64,000 bases of DNA from Woodsholea maritima DSM 17123 (GCF_000382325.1 NZ_KB908057.1:426783-490782), one strand, 5' to 3'; positions 33,614 through 42,798 are shown, numbered from the stretch's first letter. A program made the numbers and translations. Notes: generated by a model not told the origin, from the letters alone.

Positions 33614-36109
33614 CTAAAACTGCTCTAGCAAGCGGTCGAGATAGTCGAGTTCTTCGCGGGGGCGGTCAGGTTCGGAGCGTCGCCGGCGCAATTCCTCTAA
33701 AATATCGCGCGCGCGTTGGCGTTGCGCTTCGGAAGGAACGCGCGTGTCCGAGCCATCGCCATTGATGGGCCGTCCCGCCGGATCATATTGCTGGCCTTGG
33801 CCGTCTTCCTGATCGCCGGATTCTTCCAATAAGCGCTGAGCCGTGCGCGCTGCCCCGCGCCGAAGGGCGCTAAGGGCCTCATCTTGCGCCTCAAGCGCGC
33901 GATCAAAATCGCCCTCGCTTAACGCCCGGGCGGCGTCATCCATCGCGTCTTGCGCTGCGCCCAGGGCGTCTTCAGCGGCCTCATCATCAAGGCCCCCGCC
34001 CAAGCCTTCCAGCGCCTCTTCCAACAGGGCTTGGCGTTCGGCCAGATCCTCGGCCGGGGTGCGGTTCAAGCCGTCTTCGCCTTCGCCGTCGGGATTGATG
34101 CCGTCTTGCTGTTCGCGGCGTGGCCCGATATCGTCCTCGCCATTGGCATTGTCTTCGCGCTCGCGTTCGTCCTGGCGGTTGAACGTATCATTCATGACGC
34201 CGCGCTGTTGGCCGATCATATCGCCCAACTCTTCAAGCGCTTCACGAAGGGCGCGCTCCATCTCGCTTTCTTCCCCGCCTTGGCCCTGACCCAGGGTCAC
34301 TTGCATATTGCGCAACATCTCCGAAAGCGCCTGTAAGGCCCGGCGGGCATTGGGGGTATCACCCAGTTCTGCGGAATCGCGCAGCGCATCGAGCATTTGC
34401 TGCAAAGCATCACTGCCCATATTGGCGGAGCCTTGCCCGCCTTCGCCCTGTTGGGCTTCACGCGCCAGAGCGGCGATATAGCGGCTCATCGCGCGCTCAT
34501 AGGCATCAAAGAGGGCCGACAACTCCATCGCATCGGCCCCGCGCGCAAAGGCATCGAGCAGGGCCTGCTCGGCTTGGCGCAAGGCCGCCTCAGCATCGGC
34601 GAGCGAGCCCAGCTCCGCGCGCAAGGCCATCTGCCAGAAATCTTCCTCCAGCGGGGCGAGGGTGTCGCGCTCACGCGCGCGCTGAATTTGGCGCAGGCTC
34701 GTGCGTAGGCCCATGTAAAGAATGGGGTCTTGGTAATAGCGCGAGGGCGAATCGGTGATGGCCTCCAGCGCGAGGGCGATGTGCTGGATGTCGTGCGGGG
34801 CGCGCTCGATGCGCCGTTCGGGCTCATCATCCAGATAGGTGACGGCCTGAAGATCATGGACACTCAAAGCTTCGCGCTCTTCCAGGGGGGCATAATCGGT
34901 TTTGACCCCCATCAGGGTCCGGCGCTGTTCGGCGATGGCTTTGGCCAGTCCGACCAGAAAAACCCGCTCCGGGAGGACAATGGTCAAAGGCGGGGTGATG
35001 CCGGTCTGATCGGCTCCATCGGTGCCCGCCAGACGAATGTCCACCCGCTCACCGGCCAGGAAATGACGCGACACATCAATGCGGGCGCGATAGCCCTCTT
35101 CACCGCGGCTGGTGACACTGCCCGGGGCGATCTCAATCTTATCCCAATCCTGAGAGGGTTTATCAGCGGTGTTCGCCGGGCGCAGATGAAGATGATAATG
35201 CTCAATCGCGTAATCATCCTCAGCGCGAAAATCGAGGATCAGCACACCTTCGCTATCACTATCAGGTTCCGCCACCAGGGTCAGGTGCGGATTTTCATCC
35301 TCAATCATGCTGACGGGCAGGGATTGGCGTAGCGATCCGGCGCGAATATCCAGATCCCCGCCCTGATCCAAACGGGCATAGGCTTGCCAGACATCGCCCT
35401 CTAAAGGCTCTGCCGATAAGCGTTGACCGCGAAAGCGCACATCAGGCTGGCGGCTATAGCCGGCAATGCGCACGGCAATGCGAGAGCCTTCCGGCGCATT
35501 GAGATCGGAGCCGCGGGCATAAATCGGCGCGCGGCGGGTATAGGTTGGCGGCTCTGCCCAGATATCGAGGCTGGGCCGGACGCCGCCACTATCCAAGACC
35601 CGCAAGGCAAACGCATCTTCCAGACGCAGGCGCGCCAGATCACCCGCGCTGATAAAGGCGAAAACCAAGAGGATTGCCGCGCAAAGGCGAAGGCCATAAT
35701 GATCCAAACGCGCCCAGGCGGCCTTGGGCCGGTGGGCGGTGGCGGTTTTCAGCCTCGCGGCCATGCGTTGGCGGTGGCGGGAAAACAGGGCCTCATCGCC
35801 GCTGGCGACTACATCGCGCACCGCTTCGAAGGGGCGATCGGTAAAGCCGGAATCTTCCTCGATACGCGCTTCAATATCACGCGCGCTGGGCCAGTGAAAA
35901 TGCTTGGCTTGCCAGCGTGCCAGCATGCCCGCGACCAGGAGCAGGGCCATCGCGCTGAGTGCGCGGGCCGGATCGCCCAAGGCTTCAAACACGCCAAAGA
36001 GCGCCAACGCACAATAGAGCGCCAGCACGGCCGCAGGGCCGATCAATACCGGCGCACTTCGCTCCCATATCAGGGCAAGGCGGGCTTTATGCCAGGTCGT
36101 GTATCGCAT
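33614..36109 (-). CDS. TIGR02302/DUF4175 large membrane protein
   Basis: 831 residues. Two N-terminal membrane helices (about 20-42 and 48-65) and a third near 145-160 are followed by a large soluble part. It contains beta-rich segments (about 180-380), then long helical Gln/Glu/Ala-rich stretches (about 480-760) and a charged C-terminus (REELDYLDRLLEQF). This layout is that of the alphaproteobacterial TIGR02302 family, of unknown function, usually found just after lysA. Here lysA is absent and the lptM-like gene precedes it directly. Confidence 0.88.
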   Translation of the reverse strand: MRYTTWHKARLALIWERSAPVLIGPAAVLALYCALALFGVFEALGDPARALSAMALLLVAGMLARWQAKHFHWPSARDIEARIEEDSGFTDRPFEAVRDVVASGDEALFSRHRQRMAARLKTATAHRPKAAWARLDHYGLRLCAAILLVFAFISAGDLARLRLEDAFALRVLDSGGVRPSLDIWAEPPTYTRRAPIYARGSDLNAPEGSRIAVRIAGYSRQPDVRFRGQRLSAEPLEGDVWQAYARLDQGGDLDIRAGSLRQSLPVSMIEDENPHLTLVAEPDSDSEGVLILDFRAEDDYAIEHYHLHLRPANTADKPSQDWDKIEIAPGSVTSRGEEGYRARIDVSRHFLAGERVDIRLAGTDGADQTGITPPLTIVLPERVFLVGLAKAIAEQRRTLMGVKTDYAPLEEREALSVHDLQAVTYLDDEPERRIERAPHDIQHIALALEAITDSPSRYYQDPILYMGLRTSLRQIQRARERDTLAPLEEDFWQMALRAELGSLADAEAALRQAEQALLDAFARGADAMELSALFDAYERAMSRYIAALAREAQQGEGGQGSANMGSDALQQMLDALRDSAELGDTPNARRALQALSEMLRNMQVTLGQGQGGEESEMERALREALEELGDMIGQQRGVMNDTFNRQDEREREDNANGEDDIGPRREQQDGINPDGEGEDGLNRTPAEDLAERQALLEEALEGLGGGLDDEAAEDALGAAQDAMDDAARALSEGDFDRALEAQDEALSALRRGAARTAQRLLEESGDQEDGQGQQYDPAGRPINGDGSDTRVPSEAQRQRARDILEELRRRRSEPDRPREELDYLDRLLEQF

Positions 36110-36184
36110 CGCCGCCTAGGCTAAAGGAGAAGGGGTTCTGTGACACCTCCCCGCTTACACATGAGGGCTCACTTCGATGTGAGA

Positions 36185-36367
36185 TTATTGGCCTTGCGCG
36201 TCTTCTTGTGCGCGCTCTTCGCGGGCCTCGCCCTTATGCTCATAGGCGCGTTCAGCTTCGGTGCGATTATCCGGACCCCAAAGTGGGCCGGGACGTTCCA
36301 AATCACCGCGAACGCCGCAGGCGCTGAGGCCTAAGAGCGCCAGACTTAATAGAGCCAGTTTTTTCAT
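36185..36367 (-). CDS. lptM: LptM-like small lipoprotein
   Basis: 60 residues from the third of three consecutive ATG codons (36367), placed 6 bases after AGGGG. The signal MKKLALLSLALLGLSAC ends in a lipobox, and the mature start CGVRGDLERP fits the CGxKGPLxxP pattern of LptM/YifL, which aids LptD maturation in the outer membrane in Escherichia coli. The C-terminus is short and charged. It follows argH by 10 bases on the same strand, the conserved argH-lptM order. Confidence 0.78.
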   Translation of the reverse strand: MKKLALLSLALLGLSACGVRGDLERPGPLWGPDNRTEAERAYEHKGEAREERAQEDAQGQ

Positions 36368-36377
36368 CATCATCCCC

Positions 36378-37793
36378 TTATGCGCCGAGCGCTTCACGCC
36401 AGCGCTGAACCTGAACCCGCACCTGGCTGGGCGCTGTGCCGCCATAACTTACCCGACTTTCCATCGAGGCGCGCGCAGAAAGCACCGAATAAATGCGATC
36501 ATCAATGCGCGGCTCCACCGATTGGAAAACCTCTAGCGGTAATTGGGCTAAAGCAAGGCCGCGCGCTTCGGCAGCTTTGACCAGGCTGCCCGCAACATGG
36601 TGGGCATCGCGGAAGGGAAGACCCAGCTCGCGCACCGTCCAATCGGCCAAATCCGTGGCATCGGAATAGGCCTCGCCCGCAGCGGCCTCCAAGGCGGCCT
36701 TGTTGAAGGTTAAATCCCCGGCCATGCCGATCATGGCATTGAGCGCCAGATCAAGATCATCCAGCGCAGTAAAGACGATCACCTTATCTTCCTGCATGTC
36801 TTTGGAATAGGCCAGCGGCAGTCCCTTCATCACGATCAGAAGGCTTTGTAAGGCTCCACAAATCTTGCCGGGTTTTGCGCGCACCAACTCGGCAGCATCG
36901 GGATTGCGCTTTTGCGGCATGATCGAAGAGCCGGTGGAGAAAGCATCGCTGAGGCTGGCAAAGCCAAAACGGCGCGAGGACCACAGGACTATTTCCTCAG
37001 CGAAGCGTGACAGATTGACCGCACAGATCGCGGCGGCGGAGAGGACTTCGAGCGCGAAATCGCGCGAAGATACCCCGTCGAGCGAATTGGCCATGGGCCG
37101 GTCAAAGCCCAAGGCCTGTGCCGTGTGGTGGCGATCAATGCCAAAGGCGGTCCCGGCCAGCGCCGCTGAGCCGAGCGGGCTTTCATTCAGGCGCTTGGCG
37201 GCGTCTTCAAACCGGCCCAGATCGCGCTCAGCATGTTCAACCCAGCATAATAAATGATGGCCCAGGCTGATCGGTTGAGCGGTTTGTAAATGGGTAAAGC
37301 CCGGCATTACCCAGTCGGCATGAGCTTCGGCTTGGGCCAGCAATGCCTTTTGATAGTCGCGCAGCAGGGATGTCATCCGCGCACAGGCCCCGCGCATCCA
37401 TAAGCGAAAATCGGTCGCCACTTGATCATTGCGCGAGCGCGCGGTGTGCAAACGCCCTGCCGGTGCGCCAATACGCGCCTTCAAGGCCGCTTCGATATTC
37501 ATATGCACATCTTCCAGTTCGGGCTTCCATTCAAAGCGCCCGGCGCGAATATCCTCGCGAATGGCGATCAGGCCCTCATGGATGGCGGCTTTATCGTCCT
37601 GCGAAATAATGGCGCAGGCCGCGAGCATGTCACTATGGGCGAGCGAGCCTAGAATATCTTCCTCGGCCAGGCGTTGATCAACATCCACACAGGTGTTGAT
37701 GGCTTGCATCACATCGCTGGGCCGGGTCGTAAAGCGCCCGCCCCACATCTGGTGACTTGACGCGGCGGCTTTTGGATCTGAGGAAGAAGACAT
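36378..37793 (-). CDS. argH: Argininosuccinate lyase
   Basis: 471 residues from the ATG at 37793 (GGGAG before it). It cleaves argininosuccinate to arginine and fumarate. Fumarase-superfamily landmarks: [12 protein letters not shown] at the start, [28 protein letters not shown], and the signature [20 protein letters not shown] with the flexible catalytic Ser loop. Length is typical. The divergent neighbour is tlpA, 43 bases away, an alphaproteobacterial arrangement. Confidence 0.95.
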   Translation of the reverse strand: MSSSSDPKAAASSHQMWGGRFTTRPSDVMQAINTCVDVDQRLAEEDILGSLAHSDMLAACAIISQDDKAAIHEGLIAIREDIRAGRFEWKPELEDVHMNIEAALKARIGAPAGRLHTARSRNDQVATDFRLWMRGACARMTSLLRDYQKALLAQAEAHADWVMPGFTHLQTAQPISLGHHLLCWVEHAERDLGRFEDAAKRLNESPLGSAALAGTAFGIDRHHTAQALGFDRPMANSLDGVSSRDFALEVLSAAAICAVNLSRFAEEIVLWSSRRFGFASLSDAFSTGSSIMPQKRNPDAAELVRAKPGKICGALQSLLIVMKGLPLAYSKDMQEDKVIVFTALDDLDLALNAMIGMAGDLTFNKAALEAAAGEAYSDATDLADWTVRELGLPFRDAHHVAGSLVKAAEARGLALAQLPLEVFQSVEPRIDDRIYSVLSARASMESRVSYGGTAPSQVRVQVQRWREALGA

Positions 37794-37836
37794 ATATAAG
37801 GCTCCCAAGTGAGAACAGACGGGAAAAGGGGTATAG

Positions 37837-38421
37837 ATGAAACCGGCTCAGCTCAAGATCGCGATACTGATCGCCGTGATATTCGGTGTGGTAGGCTTTG
37901 GATATATCCTGGTTTCGGCCCTGGGTGACAAGGTGATGGGACCGCTCGACAGTTATGCTGTCGGTGAAATGGCCGATTTCAAAACCCCTGATTCGCCGCC
38001 CGCCCAACCCACGAGTGAAATTTTGACCGGCGAAGGCGAAACAATCACACTCGCGGACAAGCAGGGCAAAGTCATTTTGGTGAATTTCTGGGCCACCTGG
38101 TGTGCGCCCTGTCTGACGGAAATGCCCGCCCTGGATGCTCTGCAAGCCGATCTGGGCTCAGACCGGTTTGAAGTCGTGGCCGTGTCCATGGATCGCACCA
38201 TTGATGCGGCGCGTGAGTTTTATGCCCAAAACAACCTGACGCATTTGGCGCTTTATCATGACCAATCCTTTCAAGCGGCTTTGTCTGCGGGCGGGCGCGG
38301 TTTGCCGCTGACCATTCTTTATGATCCCTATGGCGGTGAGATTGGCCGACTGGAAGGGCCAGCCGAATGGCATAGCGAAGAGGCGATCGCTTTGATCGAG
38401 GCGGCCCTGGCGCGGTTTTAA
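37837..38421 (+). CDS. tlpA: TlpA-family membrane-anchored thiol-disulfide oxidoreductase
   Basis: 194 residues. One N-terminal membrane helix ([22 protein letters not shown]) anchors a periplasmic thioredoxin-like domain with the redox motif [18 protein letters not shown] (about 86-103) and the cis-Pro region GLPLTILYD (about 150). TlpA reduces periplasmic Cys, for instance in copper or cytochrome oxidase assembly. The last 116 bases of the gene are repeated almost exactly at 40140-40255. Confidence 0.92.
   Translation: MKPAQLKIAILIAVIFGVVGFGYILVSALGDKVMGPLDSYAVGEMADFKTPDSPPAQPTSEILTGEGETITLADKQGKVILVNFWATWCAPCLTEMPALDALQADLGSDRFEVVAVSMDRTIDAAREFYAQNNLTHLALYHDQSFQAALSAGGRGLPLTILYDPYGGEIGRLEGPAEWHSEEAIALIEAALARF
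38306..38421 (+). repeat. 3' end of tlpA, source copy of a 116-bp duplication
   Basis: Matches 40140-40255 with only three differences, all transitions. Confidence 0.9.
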
Positions 38422-38534
38422 TCTCTCATCTCAAACCTTGGTCGCAATTGACTTGGCGATGACGCGCCCTTGGCTCATGCTTGGCGCTTTATGCCAAGAG
38501 AGTAAGCCAAGAAACCAAGAAGAGGGAGGGGTAA

Positions 38535-39050
38535 ATGATCCGTTATCTGATGGCAGCGGGTGCAGCGCTGATGGTTATGACCTCGGCGCAGGCGCAGGAT
38601 TTAAGCGATGAAGCCGCGATCGGCGCGCTGGTCGAGCGGGTTTATAGCGTGATTTCCGGCGATGTTGGTGAGCAGCGCGATTGGGATGCTTTTCGCGATC
38701 TTTATACCGATAATGCCATTATGGGCCAGGTTTCGCCCGGACCTGAAGGCCATGGCCGCGCGGTGTTTCTAACGCCAGAAGATTATATCGCCCGCAGCGG
38801 GCCGGTCTTGATGGAGATCGGTTTTCATGAGGTCGAGACCCATCGCGAGGTCAATATTTATGGCGAGCTGGCCCATGTGCGCACCGGCTATGAAGGCTTT
38901 CGCGCCGATCAGGACGGGCCCTATGTGGCGGGCATCAACTTCCTGACGGTGATGAAAATCGAAGGTCAGTGGAAAATCGCCGCGATTATTTGGCGTCCGC
39001 AAAGCGAGGATTGGCCGGTTGCCGCGCAGTTTGAGGGCGAAGCAGACTAG
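38535..39050 (+). CDS. Secreted NTF2/SnoaL-like protein, paralogue A
   Basis: 171 residues. A signal peptide (IRYLMAAGAALMVMTSAQA) leads a cone-shaped NTF2-like domain: DEAAIGALVERVYSVISG, then DWDAFRDLYTDNAIMG, then NIYGELAHVRTGYEGFRAD and FLTVMKIEGQWKIAAIIW. It is probably periplasmic; the family binds small molecules or acts as isomerase/hydrolase, and no catalytic call is possible. The gene at 40339 is a paralogue, roughly half identical by eye. Confidence 0.8.
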   Translation: MIRYLMAAGAALMVMTSAQAQDLSDEAAIGALVERVYSVISGDVGEQRDWDAFRDLYTDNAIMGQVSPGPEGHGRAVFLTPEDYIARSGPVLMEIGFHEVETHREVNIYGELAHVRTGYEGFRADQDGPYVAGINFLTVMKIEGQWKIAAIIWRPQSEDWPVAAQFEGEAD

Positions 39051-39077
39051 ATCTTCTCGCCCAGCATAGGTTACGAA

Positions 39078-39120
39078 CCTCATTTATCACTTTGAATGCA
39101 AGTGTTCAGGTTAAATGAGG
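39078..39120. other. Nested inverted repeat
   Basis: CCTCATTTA / TAAATGAGG outer stem with an inner CACTT / AAGTG stem. No T-run, so not a clear terminator; it lies just before the remnant gene at 39115. Confidence 0.4.
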
Positions 39121-39394
39121 CCCGCTATGACGGATGGTTTGATGATGATTTCTGAGGACATGCGCGGCCTCATCCCGCTTAAATTGACCCAGCTGGAAGT
39201 CGCAGAGGGCGGGCGCCTCTTCGGCTATCCCGCGATGAGCGCCCGCGCGCGTTCCATCGGCACCTATGAAGATCTGGTGCGTGAGCGCTATGAGCGGGAC
39301 TGGGCCGCCGCCCCTCCCGCGCAAGACTTTAAGATCTGTTGCGGCCCATCCCGGCCTTACCGCGGTCATTATCCTGACCCAGAATGAACCGACC
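39115..39394 (+). pseudogene. Frameshifted remnant gene, unknown family
   Basis: An open frame of 90 codons from the ATG at 39115 reads sensibly through GTYEDLVRERYERDWAAAP and then, beyond about 39315, gives an unlikely tail. Compared with the repeat at 40021-40119, this copy has 4 extra bases (TCCC). Reading the other frame after that point gives RKTLRSVAAHPGLTAVII and more, in which most differences between the two copies are synonymous. The gene therefore seems to have been broken by a 4-base indel. Product not recognised. Confidence 0.5.
39292..39394 (+). repeat. 100-bp direct repeat, left copy
   Basis: About 91% identical to 40021-40119: nine substitutions, all transitions, plus a 4-base indel. 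The pair brackets the AT-rich insert. Confidence 0.85.
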
Positions 39395-39448
39395 GCCGTC
39401 ACTTAGCCGGTCTTGCGTGAACGGTCTGTCAGCAGAAAGACACTTAAA

Positions 39449-39865
39449 ATGTCTCCAAATGGTGTAATTTTTTTTCTGATAAAGCTTACGCTTTCGATCT
39501 TTGTTTACACAATACTCACGTTGTACTTTATTTTTTACAATAGCGGCCTAGATTCATTGCTGTCTGGCGGTGATGTAATAAGATGTCCAAATATTTATAA
39601 TGTTGTTGGTTGGTTTTTGATTTTGCTTTCAGTGTCCATATTTATATCGCCAGCAATAATATTTATAAAAGCTGCAAGAGTTTATTATTATATTTTTCTA
39701 GCTACATCTTCCGCTTTCGCATTGTTTCTATCAATTATTGCGTATAATGTTGAGACTTATTCAGGGCCGTCGATATACAGGGAGGAGCGAGTATTTATAA
39801 ACGCCCTACTGCTCGTAATATTTTCATGTTCTGCATTACGTAATTTTCTTAATAGGCGGGGGTGA
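39449..39865 (+). CDS. AT-rich four-helix membrane protein, likely acquired
   Basis: 138 residues from the ATG at 39449. Hydrophobic segments lie at VIFFLIKLTLSIFVYTIL, VVGWFLILLSVSIFI, YYIFLATSSAFALFLSII and FINALLLVIFSCSAL. Base composition is much more AT-rich than all neighbours and codons end mostly in A or T, which points to transfer from another lineage. No family is recognised. The next frame starts 2 bases after its stop, with a strong GGGGG site lying within its last codons. Confidence 0.65.
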   Translation: MSPNGVIFFLIKLTLSIFVYTILTLYFIFYNSGLDSLLSGGDVIRCPNIYNVVGWFLILLSVSIFISPAIIFIKAARVYYYIFLATSSAFALFLSIIAYNVETYSGPSIYREERVFINALLLVIFSCSALRNFLNRRG

Positions 39866-39867
39866 TT

Positions 39868-40158
39868 ATGAATTCTGATATTGTTCGCGATTCAGTATAT
39901 TTTGGGATTTTATATAATTCTCTTCGTATAATAAGTGAATACTTGGCGGTCAGTGAAATGACGGCGTCGCAATTGCCCGAGGGCAAGTTGGTCCAGCAGA
40001 TGTTTATCGCCATCTACTCAGAGCGGGATTGGGCCGCCGCCCCGCGCAAGACTTCAAGATCCGTTGCGGCCCACCTCGGCCTCACCGCGGTCATTATCTT
40101 GACCCAAGATGAACCGACCCGCCGCCAGCCTCTGTTCGTCGCTGACCATTCTTTATGA
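39868..40158 (+). CDS. Chimeric ORF: AT-rich head fused to the host repeat
   Basis: 96 codons from the ATG at 39868, six bases after a GGGGG ribosome site. The first thirty residues (MNSDIVRDSVYFGILYNSLR onwards) are AT-rich like the gene before it. From about 39955 the DNA is host-like, runs through the 100-bp repeat in the VAAHLGLTAVIILTQ frame, and stops in the duplicated tlpA piece. It probably is a truncated second gene of the insert that reads into host sequence; whether a protein is made is unknown. Confidence 0.4.
   Translation: MNSDIVRDSVYFGILYNSLRIISEYLAVSEMTASQLPEGKLVQQMFIAIYSERDWAAAPRKTSRSVAAHLGLTAVIILTQDEPTRRQPLFVADHSL
40021..40119 (+). repeat. 100-bp direct repeat, right copy
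   Basis: See the left copy at 39292-39394. Confidence 0.85.
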
Positions 40159-40255
40159 TCCCTATGGCGGTGAGATTGGCCGACTGGAAGGGCCGGCCGA
40201 ATGGCATAGCGAAGAGGCGATCACTTTGATCGAGGCGGCCTTGGCGCGGTTTTAA
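40140..40255 (+). pseudogene. Duplicated 3' fragment of tlpA
   Basis: 116 bases matching the end of tlpA (38306-38421), stop codon included, with three transitions. It lacks start and redox motif, so it cannot be functional. Confidence 0.9.
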
Positions 40256-40338
40256 GTAGGACCAGAACTTGTCTGTCTTAGCCCTTCCGCTTTTAGACAA
40301 ATAGTTGAATAATTATGTTTTTAATGTCTGCGGAGGGT

Positions 40339-40836
40339 ATGATGAAGTTTATGGTAACGGCGGCGCTGGCTGCGCATTTGATGGTGAGCGGATCTGTTTT
40401 TGCGCAAACGGACGATGAAGGCGCCATCGCAAGCGTTGTTGACGGACTATATGCGTCGATCTCTGGCGGCATTGGCGAGGTCCGCGACTGGGGGACGTTC
40501 TTCGATTCCTTTACCGATAATGCGCGTATGGGCCATGCGAGCCCGGATGGCGTAACGTATACGACACCAGCTGGCTATGTTGAAAATAATGGGTCTGTCT
40601 TGATGCAGATCGGGTTTGAAGAGATCGAAACCGAGCACGCGGTCAATGTCTATGGCGAAGTCGCCCATGTGCGCAGCGGCTATGAAGCGTACCGCGGCGA
40701 TCAGGAGGGAATATTTTTCTCGGGTGTGAATTTCATGACCTTGGTCAAAGTCGAAGGCGAATGGAAAATTTTAACCATTGTTTGGCGGCACGAGACGGCT
40801 GACCTGCCAGTTTATGAATTGTTTATTGAGGAGTAA
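40339..40836 (+). CDS. Secreted NTF2/SnoaL-like protein, paralogue B
   Basis: 165 residues from the ATG at 40339, following GGAGGG. Signal peptide (KFMVTAALAAHLMVSGSVFA) then the same domain as paralogue A: DWGTFFDSFTDNARMG, NVYGEVAHVRSGYEAYRGD, FMTLVKVEGEWKILTIVW. The two proteins share the order of motifs along their length. It sits right after the tlpA fragment, as paralogue A sits after tlpA, so it arose by duplication of that unit. Function unknown. Confidence 0.8.
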   Translation: MMKFMVTAALAAHLMVSGSVFAQTDDEGAIASVVDGLYASISGGIGEVRDWGTFFDSFTDNARMGHASPDGVTYTTPAGYVENNGSVLMQIGFEEIETEHAVNVYGEVAHVRSGYEAYRGDQEGIFFSGVNFMTLVKVEGEWKILTIVWRHETADLPVYELFIEE

Positions 40837-40842
40837 ACACAG

Positions 40843-40877
40843 AAAAACCCCGCAAGCCTGGGGCTCGCGGGGTTTTT
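40843..40877. terminator. Bidirectional terminator between NTF2-B and etfA
   Basis: AAAAACCCCGC / GCGGGGTTTTT, 11-bp stem with a T-run for each strand. Confidence 0.9.
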
Positions 40878-40897
40878 AAACGCATAGGTTTGAGCGC

Positions 40898-41830
40898 TTA
40901 GCCTTTTAAGGCAGCCTCAAACTCAGGCACGGCTGTGAAGAGGTCGGCGACCAGGCCATAATCGGCAACGGAGAAGATCGGTGCTTCTTCGTCTTTATTG
41001 ATGGCGACGATGACTTTGGAATCCTTCATCCCGGCCAGGTGCTGGATCGCGCCGGAAATCCCAATCGCGATATAAAGATCTGGCGCAACGACTTTACCGG
41101 TCTGACCGACCTGATAATCGTTGGGCACATAGCCCGCATCCACAGCCGCACGCGAGGCGCCGACGGCAGCCCCGATCGTATCGGCCAAGCTTTCGATGAT
41201 GGCGAAGTTTTCCGCTGATCCCACACCGCGACCGCCAGAGACGACGATCTTGGCGGAGGCCAGCTCTGGGCGGTCTGATTTCGACAATTCTTCACCGACA
41301 AAGCGGCTGGCCGCAGCCGGTGTGCCTGCATCGACGGTTTCAATCGCGCATGCGCCTTGATCGCCGGCCTTTTCAAAGGTCGTCGGACGCACGGTGATGA
41401 CTTTCTTGGCGTCGCTGGATTTGACGGTCTGCAAGGCATTGCCGGCATAAACGGGACGCACAAAGGTGTCCGGCGCTTCAACCGCAATGATGTCAGAGAT
41501 TTGCATGACATCCAGCTTGGCCGCGATGCGCGGCATGAAGTTTTTACCCGAGGTGCTGGCCGGGGTCAAAAGGGCGTCATACCCCTCGGCCAGGCTTAGA
41601 ACCACGCCTTCCATGGCTTCGGCCAAGCGCTTGTCCAGCGCTTCACTATCGGCATGAAGGACTTTGGCAACGCCGTCGATTTGCGCGGCGCCCTGGGCGA
41701 CAGCGCCCGCATTATGACCAGCCACCAGGATGTGAATATCACCGCCCAGAGCCTTGGCCGCGGTGACGGCGGCGCGCGTGGCGTCATTCAAATGGGCATT
41801 ATCGTGTTCAGCAATGACGAGGACAGACAT
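40898..41830 (-). CDS. etfA: Electron transfer flavoprotein, alpha subunit
   Basis: 310 residues. C-terminal FAD-binding domain motifs: [40 protein letters not shown] (split), [29 protein letters not shown]-like stretch. The N-terminal half holds ADSEALDK and the [15 protein letters not shown] region. With EtfB it passes electrons from acyl-CoA and other dehydrogenases to the ETF-ubiquinone oxidoreductase. One base separates it from etfB, a clear operon. Confidence 0.95.
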   Translation of the reverse strand: MSVLVIAEHDNAHLNDATRAAVTAAKALGGDIHILVAGHNAGAVAQGAAQIDGVAKVLHADSEALDKRLAEAMEGVVLSLAEGYDALLTPASTSGKNFMPRIAAKLDVMQISDIIAVEAPDTFVRPVYAGNALQTVKSSDAKKVITVRPTTFEKAGDQGACAIETVDAGTPAAASRFVGEELSKSDRPELASAKIVVSGGRGVGSAENFAIIESLADTIGAAVGASRAAVDAGYVPNDYQVGQTGKVVAPDLYIAIGISGAIQHLAGMKDSKVIVAINKDEEAPIFSVADYGLVADLFTAVPEFEAALKG

Positions 41831-41831
41831 G

Positions 41832-42581
41832 TTAGAGAACCCCCGCTTCGTTTTTCAGCTTGTCGACCAATTGGGTGACATTTTCAACCTTGATCCCGGC
41901 TTCACGCTTGGCAGGCTCGCTGACTTTGAGAACCTGCAGACGCGGCGTGATGTCCTCACCGAAATCGTCCGGGGTCTTGGTGTCGATCGGCTTCTTCTTG
42001 GCTTTCATAATGTTCGGCAAAGAGGCATAGCGCGGCTCGTTCAAGCGCAGATCGGTGGTCACGATGGCCGGTAGAGACATAGCAAGGGTCTGAAGACCGC
42101 CATCAATCTCGCGCGTAACCTCCAGGGCTTCGCCGTCCAGCTTAACCTCAGAGGCAAAGGTCGCCTGCGGCCAACCCAACAGGGCGGCCAGCATCTGACC
42201 GGTTTGGTTGGCGTCATCATCAATGGCTTGCTTACCTAAGATGACCAGGCTCGGGCCTTCGGCCTCAACGACTTTGGCCAGGATTTTCGCCACGGCCAAA
42301 GGCTCAGTCGTTTGATCGGTCTGAACCAAAATGCCGCGATCTGCGCCCATCGCCAAAGCGGTGCGCAAGGTTTCCTGGGCCTGGGCCGGGCCGATGGATA
42401 CGGTGATAATCTCTTCGGCTAAACCCTTTTCTTTCAGGCGGATCGCTTCTTCGACTGCGATCTCACAGAAAGGGTTCATGGACATTTTGACATTGGCCAA
42501 GTCCACATCGCTCTGATCAGGTTTGACCCGAACTTTCACATTGTAGTCGACTACCCGTTTAACGGGGACGAGAATCTTCAT
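41832..42581 (-). CDS. etfB: Electron transfer flavoprotein, beta subunit
   Basis: 249 residues. [20 protein letters not shown] starts the family, then [18 protein letters not shown] (AMP-binding area), [15 protein letters not shown], and the ETF-beta signature region [21 protein letters not shown] followed by [18 protein letters not shown]. It binds AMP and docks with EtfA. It heads the etfBA operon; the usual cobalamin adenosyltransferase gene lies further upstream with a YceI gene placed in between. Confidence 0.95.
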   Translation of the reverse strand: MKILVPVKRVVDYNVKVRVKPDQSDVDLANVKMSMNPFCEIAVEEAIRLKEKGLAEEIITVSIGPAQAQETLRTALAMGADRGILVQTDQTTEPLAVAKILAKVVEAEGPSLVILGKQAIDDDANQTGQMLAALLGWPQATFASEVKLDGEALEVTREIDGGLQTLAMSLPAIVTTDLRLNEPRYASLPNIMKAKKKPIDTKTPDDFGEDITPRLQVLKVSEPAKREAGIKVENVTQLVDKLKNEAGVL

Positions 42582-42742
42582 CGACGGCTCCGGTTATGAA
42601 TTGAGTGAAGGGAACTCTGTGGCCAGAGCGCCCCCTTCAAAAGGACACGATCTAGATAGGGCTTGGACCCTGCATGGCCAAGCGGCGGAAGTCAATGCGT
42701 TGAAGTTTACGTTCGCGTAAACTTGCATAGGATTTAACACAA

Positions 42743-42772
42743 AAAAAGCCGCCCCAACAAGGGGCGGCTTTG
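42743..42772 (-). terminator. Terminator after the YceI gene
   Basis: AAAGCCGCCCC / GGGGCGGCTTT, 11-bp perfect stem; the A-run on the left is the T-run on the minus strand. Confidence 0.88.
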
Positions 42773-42798
42773 ATGTTTTGCGCAAAAATGCGGCGATC

